Shown: positions 1-12,715 of the stretch, one piece after another
Numbering within the stretch: position 1 is the first letter of the stretch
Layout: every line of letters begins with the position of its first letter
Assembly (NCBI RefSeq): GCF_009828105.1
Contig: NZ_WTYQ01000001.1
Span: 310,001 to 374,000, forward strand
DNA from: Altericroceibacterium indicum
GTDB taxonomy: Bacteria; Pseudomonadota; Alphaproteobacteria; Sphingomonadales; Sphingomonadaceae
Reading direction: 5' to 3'
DNA: 64,000 nt
Notes under the pieces: generated by a model
Told to the model about the DNA's origin: nothing
What the model saw: only the letters and a program-made list of their open reading frames with translations
The model's database searches: none
Position numbers and translations under genes: made by a program

Positions 1-2
1 AC

Positions 3-905
3 CTTGCCAAAGCGGTGCCCGACCATGAACGTGTTCATGCAGCCTGGGGCGATATGGAACTGACGGTTCATATTGCGACAAAGCTCAACACCACGCATCT
101 CTTGCCCGGCAAAAGCAGTTGGATTCTTCCCTGTCTGGTGCGCGCAGAGCAGGATGAACAGGCCAGCGGCAATCAATGGGTCAGCGTGGAAGACAGTTTC
201 AGCCATATTTATGGCAGTCGCGGCCATCGCACACCGGCTGGAGATAATATCAAAAGCGAGACCGCGATTGTCTGCGGGATAGCCGAAGCGACCCTTGGTT
301 CTGCCAATCCCAGGCTGACATGGAGCGATTGGCTGGGTGATTATTCCAAGATCCGTGACCTGATCGCGGAAACATTCGTCGAAGAATTTCACGATATGAA
401 CGCCCGGATGAACAAGCCCGGCGGTTTTTATCGCGGCAATGCGGCGCGTGAGCGGATTTGGAAAACCGATAGCGGGAAGGCTGAATTTACCGATCCCACG
501 GTTCTCAACTCTTGCGGTATTGGCGATGCAGAAGGCAGATACCATCTGGCGACTTTGCGCTCAAACGATCAGTTCAATACCACGATTTATGGCCATTCTG
601 ATCGGTTGCGTGGTCTGTCTGGCAGCCGCATGATCGTGCTGATGCGCCCCAGTGACATGGTTGCCGCAGGGCTTTCTGAAGATGATGAGATTACCCTCGT
701 GACAGACCTTACGGGATCGGATCACGGTCAGGATACGATCCGCAGAGCGGTGAGCGGGTTGAAGCTGGTTCCGTATGATTTGCCGGTGGGAACATTGGCC
801 GGCTATTTCCCGGAACTCAATCCGCTGGTGCCGCTCTGGTATCACGAAGAATTGTCACAAACGCCAGCCAGTAAAGGCGTTCCGGTGCGTATCGAACGCG
901 GGTAA
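3..905 (+). CDS. FdhF/YdeP-like molybdopterin oxidoreductase, C-terminal part (cut by window start)
   Basis: The reading frame is open to the left edge, so only about the last 300 residues of a roughly 750-residue protein are present. The visible part matches the C-terminal third of the YdeP/Fdh-alpha-like family. It has a 'LPCLGR'-like segment (LPCLVRAEQDEQASG), then 'VEDSFSHI', 'SETAIVCG' and 'RIWKTDSGKAEF', followed by the molydopterin-dinucleotide-binding barrel ('LATLRSNDQFNTTIYG', 'SDRLRGLSG'). Such proteins bind bis-MGD and are cytoplasmic. Their substrate is usually unknown, although YdeP is linked to acid resistance in E. coli. A GTG at 15 could be read as a start, but homology continues upstream of it. 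The gene ends facing the S10 peptidase gene, with a hairpin between the two. Confidence 0.85.
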   Translation, partial: LAKAVPDHERVHAAWGDMELTVHIATKLNTTHLLPGKSSWILPCLVRAEQDEQASGNQWVSVEDSFSHIYGSRGHRTPAGDNIKSETAIVCGIAEATLGSANPRLTWSDWLGDYSKIRDLIAETFVEEFHDMNARMNKPGGFYRGNAARERIWKTDSGKAEFTDPTVLNSCGIGDAEGRYHLATLRSNDQFNTTIYGHSDRLRGLSGSRMIVLMRPSDMVAAGLSEDDEITLVTDLTGSDHGQDTIRRAVSGLKLVPYDLPVGTLAGYFPELNPLVPLWYHEELSQTPASKGVPVRIERG

Positions 906-913
906 GCGGGAAA

Positions 914-937
914 GGAGAGCCATTGATGTGGCTCTCC
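914..937. terminator. Hairpin between convergent genes
   Basis: A perfect 9-bp stem (GGAGAGCCA at 914-922 and TGGCTCTCC at 929-937) with a 6-nt loop lies between two convergent stop codons. There is no U-run on either side, so it could end transcription in both directions or only stabilise the 3' ends. Confidence 0.5.
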
Positions 938-962
938 ATCCGCTTCTTCGGTGAGGTCTGGC

Positions 963-2468
963 CTAGCTGCCTTGCTGGTAGCTGGCCATAATATCGCGGC
1001 GCATGGCCGCGCCGCTGCTGGCACGTGCATAGAACATGTGGCCGCCATCATACATGTGGAGATTGACGCGGTTCTTGACCCCGAATGATGGCATTTGTGC
1101 AAGGATCAGGCGGGACGCGAAATAGGGGCAGGAAAGATCGTCCCAGCCGTGGACGATGTTGACCACCATTTTGGGGTCGATCGAAATAGCCTGGCGAAGA
1201 TCGCTCACCGGGGTGTCTGTATTATCCCGGTCCCAATCCTTGTTCACCTCATAAGACAGCGCGTTATAGCGTGCATCAATCTTCCAGCCGACCTGACGGG
1301 TGACGAAATCGACCATTGCAGAGGTGGTGGGGGCGATCAGGGTCGTCAGCAAGGGATCGCTATATCGTGGAGAGGAACTGGCAGGGAAGGGATCAAAAGC
1401 GGTGTAGTTGGAATCATAGACTGATCCGACAAGGCCCTGATCACGGCGGATTTCACGCAAATATGTGCCGATATCAACCCGCCCGTTCATCTTCTTGACG
1501 AGCGCCGGATCAAGGCCGGTCAGTTCCGCAACTTTGGCAGAAAGCCTTGCCGTAGCAGCCTTGTCCTGCGGGCCAGCCAGAAAATCCTCAACAAATTGCG
1601 TGCGGACGTAATTTTCAACCGGGCCCATGGTGCTGGCATCGAGCGGCTTGCCTTCGCGTTCGAAATGGCCCGCCGCCATAGCAGGCAAATTGATCATCCA
1701 GGGCAATGGCGAAAGCGCGTCATCATCCCCAATCGCAGGGGGGTCGAGATAGGGGGACACCATCGTGATGCCGGAAACGCCAACCCCCATTTCGGTCTGA
1801 AGATAATAGGCCAGACGCGGAACACGGTAACCGCCATAACTTTCGCCAACGAGATATTTGGGGCTGGTCAGCCGTTCATTCTTCACCAGCCAATCATACA
1901 TGATCCGGCTAAGGTAATGGATGTCCGTATCGGCTGTATAAAACGCCTTTTTGGTTTTCTCTTCATCTACCAGACTGCGCGAAAAACCAGTGCCGATGGG
2001 ATCGATAAATACCAGATCCGTAAAGTCGAGCCAGCTATTGGCATTGTCGGTCAACACTGCCGGGTCTGAAGGGGAATCGCCTTCTGCACCAAAGTTGACC
2101 TTCTTGGGGCCAATCGCGCCAAGATTGAGATAGACCGACGCCGCCCCTGGTCCGCCATTGAAAGCGAAAGTTACGGGCCGCTTCTGTGCGCTACCCGGAA
2201 CCGTATAGGCGGTGTAAACCACCTCGCCGATGGTTTTGCCCTTTTCATCCTTCACCGGAAGGGAGCCAACGGTCGCAATATAGTTGACCGTCTTACCGCC
2301 GATAATAGCCGTTTGCTTGATAGATTTGTCAGCGGGCAGAGGTGCCAATTGCGTACCGTCCTGATCCGCCTTCTTTGCAGCATCAGCCGTCGCAGCCGGC
2401 TCAGCCGCAAAAGCTGGAGTGGCCGTCGCCAGCAGCAGAGTGAGAGAGGTCATCGTGACAAAACGCAT
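963..2468 (-). CDS. Secreted S10 family serine carboxypeptidase-like protein
   Basis: This is a 501-residue protein with a signal peptide (MRFVTMTSLTLLLA, cleavage near AFA-AEP). The catalytic serine is S210 in GESYGG. The expected Asp lies near 'VHGWDDLSCPY' and the His in 'YDGGHMFY' close to the C-terminus, the order of the S10 carboxypeptidase alpha/beta-hydrolase fold. It should act in the periplasm or outside the cell, removing C-terminal residues from peptides. The start at 2468 is preferred over the in-frame codon at 2540 because it opens the signal peptide and has AGGGA about 7 nt upstream. Sphingomonads often carry several such peptidases. The true substrate cannot be told from sequence. 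Confidence 0.9.
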   Translation of the reverse strand: MRFVTMTSLTLLLATATPAFAAEPAATADAAKKADQDGTQLAPLPADKSIKQTAIIGGKTVNYIATVGSLPVKDEKGKTIGEVVYTAYTVPGSAQKRPVTFAFNGGPGAASVYLNLGAIGPKKVNFGAEGDSPSDPAVLTDNANSWLDFTDLVFIDPIGTGFSRSLVDEEKTKKAFYTADTDIHYLSRIMYDWLVKNERLTSPKYLVGESYGGYRVPRLAYYLQTEMGVGVSGITMVSPYLDPPAIGDDDALSPLPWMINLPAMAAGHFEREGKPLDASTMGPVENYVRTQFVEDFLAGPQDKAATARLSAKVAELTGLDPALVKKMNGRVDIGTYLREIRRDQGLVGSVYDSNYTAFDPFPASSSPRYSDPLLTTLIAPTTSAMVDFVTRQVGWKIDARYNALSYEVNKDWDRDNTDTPVSDLRQAISIDPKMVVNIVHGWDDLSCPYFASRLILAQMPSFGVKNRVNLHMYDGGHMFYARASSGAAMRRDIMASYQQGS

Positions 2469-2673
2469 GGAGCATTCCCTTTGCATGAAGAATTGGGGCC
2501 GGGTAGGTTTCAGATGTAACAATATATCACAGTGTCGCAAGCGATTTGCGGGTGGCTGATCAATATAGCTGGGGTTCTGGGCATATTTTGCGCTCTTGTG
2601 GCTGCTTTAGGTTGCTGTTGGTGCCCCTGTGTTGCTTTCAACAGGCTGTAGACCGGCGCATTTTGTGATTTTT

Positions 2674-2691
2674 AGATACAATTGTGCATCT
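2674..2691. promoter_or_regulatory. Imperfect palindrome upstream of dgoK, possible operator
   Basis: AGATACAATTGTGCATCT has AGAT/ATCT flanks around an ACAATTGT core, with the core slightly off centre. It lies about 50 bp before the dgoK start in an otherwise A/T-rich leader, where a repressor of sugar catabolism could bind. No regulator gene is adjacent, so this is a weak inference. Confidence 0.25.
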
Positions 2692-2741
2692 GCCAATTTA
2701 GGGTTCGCGATAGAGCGATCTTTATGCGATGCGCGATTTCT

Positions 2742-3611
2742 ATGACCACTTTTCTTGCCATTGATTGGGGCACAACCAATCGCCGTGTGTACCATATTGG
2801 AAACGGTGAAGTCATCGCGACACATCGGGACAATCAAGGCGTGAAAACCCTCTCTAGTGATGATTACAACCGGCTGATTACAGCGGATAGAGCAAGGTTT
2901 GGCGATTACCCTGTGCTTATCGCAGGAATGGCCGGATCGACTATCGGCTGGCGTGATGTGCCCTATGTCGCAGCACCCGCCAGTCTATCTGACCTCGCGC
3001 AAGGCACTTACGAAGTGGCGGACAGGGTAGCGATTGTGCCGGGCGTTTCCTATCACGATGATCACAGGTCGGATGTGATGCGCGGAGAGGAAGTGCAGCT
3101 TTTGGGCGCTGTTGCGGATCGTACGGTTAAGCCTGATAGCCTGCTGTGCCAGCCCGGAACCCATTGTAAATGGGCGATTATTTCAGACGGGAAGATTGCA
3201 AAATTCACGACATCTATGACCGGGGAGCTGTTTGCTCTGCTCCGTACTGACAGCGTCTTATCGGCTTTCCTGACAGCAGATGTCACGCCGGGTGCTGCTT
3301 TCAAGCGCGGTCTTGCTGAAGGGGCCAAGGGTGATCTTGCGGCATCCTTGTTTTCCATTCGTGCAGCCAGTGTTCTGGGGCATATGCCATCCCATGATGC
3401 AGCATCCTTTTGCAGTGGTGTATTGCTGGGAAGTGATGTGGCAGCGCGCCTTAGCGATCATGGTGATGAGGTCATCACAATCTTAGCCGATGCACCATTG
3501 CGCGAACTCTATCGCACTGCGATTGAAACGCTTGGTGGCACTGCGGCTGTTGTTGATAGCCAGCAGGCTTTCGTCGCTGGTATCACCGCTATCAAGGACC
3601 TTTGGAAGTGA
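2742..3611 (+). CDS. dgoK: 2-dehydro-3-deoxygalactonokinase
   Basis: A 289-residue sugar kinase of the DgoK family. It phosphorylates 2-keto-3-deoxygalactonate (KDGal) to KDPGal in the De Ley-Doudoroff route of galactose catabolism, using ATP in the cytoplasm. The N-terminus carries the actin-like phosphate-binding motif AIDWGTTNRR, and the family segment 'CQPGTHCKWA' is present near residue 140. The start at 2742 (MTTFLAIDWG) puts the ATPase motif at the very N-terminus as in homologues. An upstream ATG at 2724 and a longer frame from 2682 are less likely. The stop overlaps the next start (GTGA), so dgoK and dgoA should be translated together. Confidence 0.92.
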   Translation: MTTFLAIDWGTTNRRVYHIGNGEVIATHRDNQGVKTLSSDDYNRLITADRARFGDYPVLIAGMAGSTIGWRDVPYVAAPASLSDLAQGTYEVADRVAIVPGVSYHDDHRSDVMRGEEVQLLGAVADRTVKPDSLLCQPGTHCKWAIISDGKIAKFTTSMTGELFALLRTDSVLSAFLTADVTPGAAFKRGLAEGAKGDLAASLFSIRAASVLGHMPSHDAASFCSGVLLGSDVAARLSDHGDEVITILADAPLRELYRTAIETLGGTAAVVDSQQAFVAGITAIKDLWK

Positions 3612-4243
3612 GCTATTCAGACGATTTCATAGCGGCTTTTGCAGCTTGCCCCCTCGTGGCGATTTTGCGCGGCGTAAAGCCTGACGAAGTGGAAGCCATT
3701 GGCGATGTGCTGGTAGAAAGCGGCTTTCGCTTGATCGAAGTGCCGATGAATTCACCTCAACCGCTGGATTCTATTGCTCGTTTGACCAATCGCTTTGCAG
3801 GAACTGACGTGCTTGTGGGGGCTGGCACTGTGCTGGATGTCGATCAGGTTGCACAGGTCCAAAATGCTGGTGGTTCGCTGATGATTTCACCCAATTGTGA
3901 TGTTGACGTTATCGCAGAAACATCACGACGCGGGCTGGTTTCGATCCCCGGCATTGCAACGCCAAGCGAAGCATTTGCTGCCGTGAAAGCAGGAGCCAAT
4001 GCTATCAAACTGTTTCCGGCAGAAGCGTTTGAGCCGATCGTCATCAAAGCGATGCGGGCTGTTCTGCCCAAGGATTTGCGCATTCTGCCAGTGGGCGGAA
4101 TTACGCCTGATAATTGCGGGCCTTGGCTCGCGGCCGGAGCGGCTGGTTTCGGCCTTGGTTCAGCACTCTACAAGCCCGGCATGACCGCAGAAGAAGTTCG
4201 CGGCCATGCCCAGGCTTTTCAGAAGAGCCTTGGGGTTATCTGA
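3608..4243 (+). CDS. dgoA: 2-dehydro-3-deoxy-6-phosphogalactonate aldolase
   Basis: A 211-residue class I aldolase of the KDPG/KDPGal family. It splits KDPGal into pyruvate and glyceraldehyde 3-phosphate, the step after DgoK. Visible family features are 'VAILRGV' near the N-terminus, the catalytic-glutamate strand 'LIEVPMNSP', 'GAGTV', and the Schiff-base lysine in 'AIKLFPAE', with 'ILPVGGITPDN' near the end. The 'MNSP' after the glutamate favours the galactonate branch over Eda. GTG at 3608 overlaps the dgoK stop; a TTG two codons upstream is an alternative. The gene ends 6 bp from the convergent beta-galactosidase gene. Confidence 0.92.
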   Translation: MSYSDDFIAAFAACPLVAILRGVKPDEVEAIGDVLVESGFRLIEVPMNSPQPLDSIARLTNRFAGTDVLVGAGTVLDVDQVAQVQNAGGSLMISPNCDVDVIAETSRRGLVSIPGIATPSEAFAAVKAGANAIKLFPAEAFEPIVIKAMRAVLPKDLRILPVGGITPDNCGPWLAAGAAGFGLGSALYKPGMTAEEVRGHAQAFQKSLGVI

Positions 4244-4249
4244 AGGGTA

Positions 4250-7438
<3,189 letters not shown>

Positions 7439-7469
7439 TTATTATTTCTAACGCAGAGGTCCCTCATCC

Positions 7470-9743
7470 ATGATCTGCACGGCTCTCAACACCCAACGTA
7501 TTGTAATAGTGGCATTATGTGGCGCATTAGCTCTGCCAGCTATCGCCAGTGCAGAGCCAACGCGGGAAGATTTGAAGCGGTCGGTAGAGCTACGCGAAAC
7601 ATGGCAATATCTCACTCGGGATATCGCTTGGCCGGCGGCATGGATGCCGGATGGCAAATCGTTCTCCTATCGCAAAACGGTAGAAGGTGGCTTTGCTTTT
7701 GAAACGGTTGATGTGGCGACGCTTAACAAAGCCCCGGCATTTGACCAGCAGCGCTTAGCCGAGGCGTTAAGCACTGAGCTCGGGGAACCTGTCACCGCTT
7801 TGCGACTACCTTTCGAGGAATTCGCCTATGACGACACGGGGCAAGCGATCACCTTTGCAATTCATTACGAAGGTTGGCGTTGTACGATCACCGATTATCA
7901 ATGTGCCCAGCAGATCGACCATAGGCGTCCGCGCGGGTTTGGCGTGGTGCGGGACCTTTCCGTCCCGGCTGACAATCGTCCCAGAGTATCGCCTGATGGC
8001 GCTTGGGCAGCTTTTGTGCAGGATAACAATCTTGTGCTACGCAAGTCAGGTGAGGCGTCTATAATCCCTTTGAGCGAGGATGGGTCAGAGGGTAATTTCT
8101 ATGACCCGGAAACGATTTCCTGGTCACCCGATAGCCGCCATCTGATGATTTACCGGGTGAAGCCGGGTTATCCTCGGCATGTCTTGCGGGTAGAGGCTGC
8201 GCCTGAGGATCAGCTTCAACCAAAGTTGAATAGCCAGCTCTACCCCAAGCCCGGTGATGCGGTTGATCTGGAGCAGCCTGTGCTGTTCGATGTGTCAGCC
8301 CGAAGCCATGAGGATATTGACCGGGGCTTGTTCCCTAATCCTTATCAACTCTCCGATCCACACTGGCGGAGTGACAGTAAAAGCGTTGCCTTTGATTATG
8401 TGAAGCGCGGATTTGGGCAGGCGCGGATCATTTCCGTTGATGCACAAAGCGGTGCAACTCATGCGGCGGTGACCGAAAATGCCAAGACTTTCGTCTATGC
8501 AGATCGCCGCTTTTCTCACGATGTTGGAAATCTAGGGCAGGAAATAATCTGGGCTTCGGAGCGAGACGGCTGGAACCATCTTTATCTGATCGATGGCAAA
8601 ACCGGGCGGGTGAAGAACCAGATTACCAAGGGTGATTGGGTCGTTCGAGATGTCGTGAAAGTGGACGATGACAAGCGGCAAATATGGTTTGCTGCCAGTG
8701 GTATGAATCCGGGTGAAGACCCTTATTTCCGGCACTATTATCGGATTGATTTTGATGGGCGCCATCTTACCGCACTGACGCCGGCGCGCGCCGATCATGT
8801 CGTACGTTTCTCTCCCGATATGACGCTCTATGTAGATACGTATTCGCGGGTTGATTTGCCGACCATCAGCGAATTGCACCGGGCAAGCGATAGCAGCCTG
8901 ATCGCCACCATAACCAAGGGAGACATCAGCCGCCTGACGGCAGCAGGCTTCCGCCCGCCTGAAGTGTTCAAAGCCAAGGGGCGCGATGGTAAAACCGACA
9001 TTTTGGGTCTCGTTGTGCGGCCTCAAAACTATGATCCAACTGCCAGATATCCGGTGATTGAGAATATCTATGCCGGTCCGCATGACAGTTTTGTCCCCAA
9101 GGACTTCTGGCCGTTTGGCTATCATTCCGGCGGTGACAAGGTGATCGGGATGCAGGCGCTGGCCAATCTTGGCTTCATTGTTGTTCAGATTGATGGAATG
9201 GGCACCGCCAATCGTTCAAAAGCATTTCAGGATGTCGCGTGGAAGAACTTGCAGGATTCAGGCTTTCCTGACCGAATTCTCTGGCACCGTGCGCTCGCTG
9301 ACAAAGATTCGTCCTATGACATCAGCCGGGTAGGGATTTATGGAGCTTCCGCAGGCGGCCAGAGCACACTCAATGCTCTGCTGTTCCACGGCGATTTCTA
9401 TAAGGTCGGCGTGGCCATGGCGGGCTGTTATGACAACCGGATGGATAAGATCAGCTGGAACGAGCAATGGCTCGGCTGGCCGGTTAACGATAGCTATGCA
9501 GCGGCTTCAGGCGTCGATAATGCGGCGAGGCTCCAAGGTGACCTCTTTATGATCGTTGGTGAACAGGACAGCAATGTTGACCCTGCATCGACCATGCAAG
9601 TGGTAGATGCCCTCATCAAAGCGGATAAGGATTTCGATCTTTTGGTGGTGCCGGGCGGTGAGCATACCGTCGGTCGCTCAAGCGGCCCGATTGATTACGT
9701 GACCCGCCGAATGTCGGAATTCTTTATTGAAAAGCTGCAATAG
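7470..9743 (+). CDS. Secreted S9 prolyl oligopeptidase family protein (dipeptidyl-peptidase IV-like)
   Basis: A 757-residue protein with a signal peptide (VALCGALALPAIASA). An N-terminal beta-propeller of the DPP4 type follows ('WSPDSRHLMIYR', 'DPHWRSDSKSVAFDY'), then a C-terminal alpha/beta-hydrolase domain. The catalytic serine is S627 in 'GIYGASAGGQS'; the Asp is probably in 'GEQDSNVDP' and the His in 'PGGEHTVG'. GASAGG replaces the more usual GxSYGG. It would cleave dipeptides from proline-rich peptides in the periplasm. AGAGGT about 10 nt upstream supports the ATG at 7470. It is transcribed divergently from the beta-galactosidase gene, the two starts being less than 100 bp apart. Confidence 0.88.
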   Translation: MICTALNTQRIVIVALCGALALPAIASAEPTREDLKRSVELRETWQYLTRDIAWPAAWMPDGKSFSYRKTVEGGFAFETVDVATLNKAPAFDQQRLAEALSTELGEPVTALRLPFEEFAYDDTGQAITFAIHYEGWRCTITDYQCAQQIDHRRPRGFGVVRDLSVPADNRPRVSPDGAWAAFVQDNNLVLRKSGEASIIPLSEDGSEGNFYDPETISWSPDSRHLMIYRVKPGYPRHVLRVEAAPEDQLQPKLNSQLYPKPGDAVDLEQPVLFDVSARSHEDIDRGLFPNPYQLSDPHWRSDSKSVAFDYVKRGFGQARIISVDAQSGATHAAVTENAKTFVYADRRFSHDVGNLGQEIIWASERDGWNHLYLIDGKTGRVKNQITKGDWVVRDVVKVDDDKRQIWFAASGMNPGEDPYFRHYYRIDFDGRHLTALTPARADHVVRFSPDMTLYVDTYSRVDLPTISELHRASDSSLIATITKGDISRLTAAGFRPPEVFKAKGRDGKTDILGLVVRPQNYDPTARYPVIENIYAGPHDSFVPKDFWPFGYHSGGDKVIGMQALANLGFIVVQIDGMGTANRSKAFQDVAWKNLQDSGFPDRILWHRALADKDSSYDISRVGIYGASAGGQSTLNALLFHGDFYKVGVAMAGCYDNRMDKISWNEQWLGWPVNDSYAAASGVDNAARLQGDLFMIVGEQDSNVDPASTMQVVDALIKADKDFDLLVVPGGEHTVGRSSGPIDYVTRRMSEFFIEKLQ

Positions 9744-10031
9744 GACAAGCTGCGCCGCCATTCAAATCGGGTTGCCTGCAAGGTGTGTGTTATGGTGATT
9801 GCTCAACAATTCTTTGGGAAATGTACCCTGCAGATAAGATAGGTTTTATAGCGAGAAGTGTCGATGGCACTGCTATTAAATAGCTATGGCCATTTCCCAG
9901 ACCAAAATAACGCTATTAGGCCTGATACAAATTCGTCCAGCATCTGAGCCTGCACGGCATCCTTTGTCCTTGTGCTGGGAATAGCTTGTTCGCTACTCGA
10001 AGTGAACTTTCAACAACAGATCAAGGGTCAT

Positions 10032-11840
10032 ATGCTGCAGACAATCGCCGGCCTCACCCAGCTTTATAGCGCCGAGATCGGTCTGTTCCTTCTTCTTGGT
10101 CTGTTTATCGCTTTTGCAATGGAGCGTCGCCCACCTGCAGTGGTTGCCATGGTGGGCGGGTTGTTGATGCTCGTACTGGGCTATATTTCCAGCAAAGAAC
10201 TGCTTTCTGTATTCAGTAACCCTGCGCCCATTACCATCGCTGGTATGTTTGTTCTAACTGGTGCGTTACTGCGAACCGGTGCGCTGGAGGAAATTTCTGG
10301 CTGGATCATTCGGCGAACCTTGCGCCGCCCGCGTATGGCATTGGCCGAAATGGGCGGGGGGACCATGCTTGCCTCGGCATTCATGAATAATACACCTGTT
10401 GTGATTGTCATGATTCCGATTGTTCGCCGCCTTGCCAGAGTGCTTGGCGTATCTGCCACCAAGCTTATGATTCCATTGTCATATATTTCGATCTTGGGCG
10501 GCACGCTCACGCTGATCGGGACATCCACTAATCTTCTTGTTGACGGTGTGGCGCAGGATCAGGGGCAGCCTGCATTTGGTATATTTGAAATCACTGTTGT
10601 CGGTGTGATCGGTGCAGCAGCAGGGCTCTTGCTGCTTGGCTTCTTAGGCAAGCGTTTGCTACCGGATCGGTCTGGTCAAGACGCAGTCGATAGCGGTGAA
10701 AGCGATACTTATCTTTCCCATCTGGTGCTCAACTCAGAAAGCGAACTGATCGGCAAAGCCCTTGGAGGCACTGCTTTTGCACGCCGCCCCGGTATCCGTA
10801 TTGCTGGTGTGCAGCGAGGAAAGAGTATTCAACGGCGGGATTTTGATGATTGGGAACTAAAGGCTGGGGATCAGCTGATCGTTGCGGCCAGCCCGGCTGA
10901 ACTTGCCTCGCTTGCGGAAGCCTATGATTTTCGTACTGGGTTGAGCGGTGTGGGTGGTGGCGTTGAAACAGCTGGCCCGGACAGACCCAAGGACTTGCGT
11001 TTCCTCCAGGCAGTGATACCGGGGTCGCATCCCGTGATTGGCCGCAGGCTTGCTGAAATCCCGGTTCTCTCGCGCTATCGCATCAGAGTTTTAGGCTTGT
11101 CCCGTCCTCGGCATATGGCTGGCCCGGACCTGGCCAATGTGCGGGTGAGGGCGGGCGATTGCCTTTTGATCGCCGCTGGCAGCGATGCGGCGCAGGCTCT
11201 TCATTCCACCGTGACGCTGGTGAATGTAAGTGATGCTCCTATCAGGGCATTCCGCCGCTCAAAGGCACCAATTGCTTTGGGTACTTTGGTGGGTGTAGTG
11301 GCCCTTGCGGCGTTCTTCGGTTTTCCGATTGAAGCCATGGCTCTCTTAGGCGTTGGGGTGGTTCTGGCCACACGATGTATCGAAGCTGAAGAGGCGTGGG
11401 GTGCAATTGACGGCAACACACTCGGTCTGATTTTTGGTATGTTGGCCTTTGGTAAAGGGCTTGATAACGCTGGGACTGTTAATCTTCTGGTGGGCTTTGT
11501 GGAGCCTTACCTTTCATCGTCCTCTCCATTTCTGGCTCTGATAGCGGTCTATGCTGCTGCCAGTTTGCTGACTGAAACTGTGACCAACAATGCAGTAGCA
11601 GTCATATTAACGCCTATCGCAATCAATCTGGCTCAATCCATGGGAATTGATGCGCGCCAGCTTATCGTGGCGGTGATGTTCGGTGCGAGTGCGAGTTTTG
11701 CTACGCCCATCGGCTATCAAACAAACACATTGGTATATGGCGCAGCGAATTATCGTTTCATGGATTTTGTGAAAATTGGTGTGCCGATGAACTTGTGCGT
11801 TGGCACCGCAGTTTGTTTTGCGATCCATTACTTTATCTGA
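10032..11840 (+). CDS. SLC13/CitT-like permease with two RCK_C (TrkA_C) domains
   Basis: A 602-residue inner-membrane transporter of the ArsB/NhaD/SLC13 superfamily. The N-terminal membrane block has the 'NNTPVVIVMIP' and 'GTSTNLLVDG' motifs. Two cytoplasmic TrkA-C regulatory domains follow (about residues 215-300 and 325-400), and then a second membrane block with 'TNNAVAVILTPIA', an inverted repeat of the first. Such proteins move dicarboxylates, sulfate or other anions with Na+; the substrate is not readable here. ATG 10032 is chosen because AAGGGT lies just upstream and homologues begin at the first membrane helix. It converges on the GDT1 gene. Confidence 0.85.
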   Translation: MLQTIAGLTQLYSAEIGLFLLLGLFIAFAMERRPPAVVAMVGGLLMLVLGYISSKELLSVFSNPAPITIAGMFVLTGALLRTGALEEISGWIIRRTLRRPRMALAEMGGGTMLASAFMNNTPVVIVMIPIVRRLARVLGVSATKLMIPLSYISILGGTLTLIGTSTNLLVDGVAQDQGQPAFGIFEITVVGVIGAAAGLLLLGFLGKRLLPDRSGQDAVDSGESDTYLSHLVLNSESELIGKALGGTAFARRPGIRIAGVQRGKSIQRRDFDDWELKAGDQLIVAASPAELASLAEAYDFRTGLSGVGGGVETAGPDRPKDLRFLQAVIPGSHPVIGRRLAEIPVLSRYRIRVLGLSRPRHMAGPDLANVRVRAGDCLLIAAGSDAAQALHSTVTLVNVSDAPIRAFRRSKAPIALGTLVGVVALAAFFGFPIEAMALLGVGVVLATRCIEAEEAWGAIDGNTLGLIFGMLAFGKGLDNAGTVNLLVGFVEPYLSSSSPFLALIAVYAAASLLTETVTNNAVAVILTPIAINLAQSMGIDARQLIVAVMFGASASFATPIGYQTNTLVYGAANYRFMDFVKIGVPMNLCVGTAVCFAIHYFI

Positions 11841-11874
11841 TCTGCGCCTGCCATAATTCACAGGCGCAGATCAG
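11837..11874. terminator. Strong bidirectional hairpin
   Basis: A perfect 14-bp stem (11837-11850 with 11861-11874) and a 10-nt loop lie between the convergent permease and GDT1 genes. The left arm includes the permease stop codon. There is no long U-run, although GAATTTTATT follows on the right. Confidence 0.7.
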
Positions 11875-11885
11875 GATGAATTTTA

Positions 11886-12458
11886 TTAGCCTGCAGCGCT
11901 GAGTGTTTGCCATAGAACCCAAACACCAATGACCAGGAAGAGCGCTGCTGCAATGTAGCGGATCACACCCATAGGTATCCGCTTGATAAGCGCGTTACCA
12001 AAGATCACAGCGGGAACGTTAGCAATCATCATGCCAATTGTTGTGCCGGCTGTGACTGCAAAAACACTGCTGAACTGAGCGCCTAGGGCTACAGTTGCGA
12101 TCTGCGTTTTATCGCCCATCTCAACAAGGAAGAAGGCGATCAATGTGGTGGTGAAAGCACCAAAACGCGATGGCTTTTCGTCTTCATCGTCTAATTTGTC
12201 CGGTATCAGCGTCCAGCCTGCCATCAGAATAAAGCCGGCAGCAATAATGTAACGGAACCAATCACCGTCAAGGATTGAGGCAATTTGATGCCCCACCATC
12301 GCTGCTAGAAAGTGGTTGGCGATCGTAGCGAAAAAGATGCCCAGAATAATAGGTACAGGCCGTTTGAAACGGGTCGCTAGAAGAATAGCAAGCAATTGCG
12401 TTTTATCGCCAATTTCGGCGAGAGCGACCACGGTCGTAGAGGTCAGCAAGGCTTCCAT
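11886..12458 (-). CDS. GDT1/TMEM165 family (UPF0016) manganese exporter
   Basis: A 190-residue inner-membrane protein with six helices in two repeats. Each repeat has the family's acidic motif: 'ALAEIGDKTQLLA' near the N-terminus and 'LVEMGDKTQIATVALGA' in the second half. Bacterial members (MneA/Mnx) export Mn2+ and the eukaryotic ones also carry Ca2+. The link to manganese is unusually firm because the upstream leader is a yybP-ykoY Mn2+ riboswitch. The Shine-Dalgarno GGAG at 12465-12468 lies within a hairpin next to the ATG. 'TRFKRPVPIILGIFFATIANH' is typical of the proteobacterial members. Confidence 0.93.
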   Translation of the reverse strand: MEALLTSTTVVALAEIGDKTQLLAILLATRFKRPVPIILGIFFATIANHFLAAMVGHQIASILDGDWFRYIIAAGFILMAGWTLIPDKLDDEDEKPSRFGAFTTTLIAFFLVEMGDKTQIATVALGAQFSSVFAVTAGTTIGMMIANVPAVIFGNALIKRIPMGVIRYIAAALFLVIGVWVLWQTLSAAG

Positions 12459-12461
12459 AAA

Positions 12462-12640
12462 ATGCTCCGGGGCCGGGCGAGCACGCGCAATGACACTGCA
12501 AATCCAGCCCGGCCCGGGAAGGATCGCAATGTCATTGGTCTCGCCTGAACGGTTATCCGTCCCTTCCGCACCACGATCTCTCGACCGAGTATGTTGACGC
12601 GAAAGCCCGCATAAATGCGGTTGGCTACTCCCCAGATGAC
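12462..12640 (-). ncRNA. yybP-ykoY manganese riboswitch
   Basis: On the minus strand the leader of the GDT1 gene carries the conserved core: GGGGAGTAGCC (12633-12623), a variable stem (CCGCATTTATGCGG), then CGTCAACATACTCGG (about 12599-12585), and on the far side of the junction CAGGCGAGACCA (about 12548-12537). The two conserved loops form the Mn2+ site in this class. A long hairpin follows (ATGACA...TGTCAT, about 12536-12491). A second GC-rich hairpin (TGCTC.../GAGCA) then holds the GGAG ribosome-binding site just before TTTTATG. Binding of Mn2+ is expected to free expression of the exporter. The exact 5' end is not known. Confidence 0.9.
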
Positions 12641-12715
12641 GGGAAGCCCTTTAATGGGCGGAAGTTCGAAAGGCAAGGCGTCACGCGCTTGACCGAAGCG
12701 CCTCAATCCCTATCC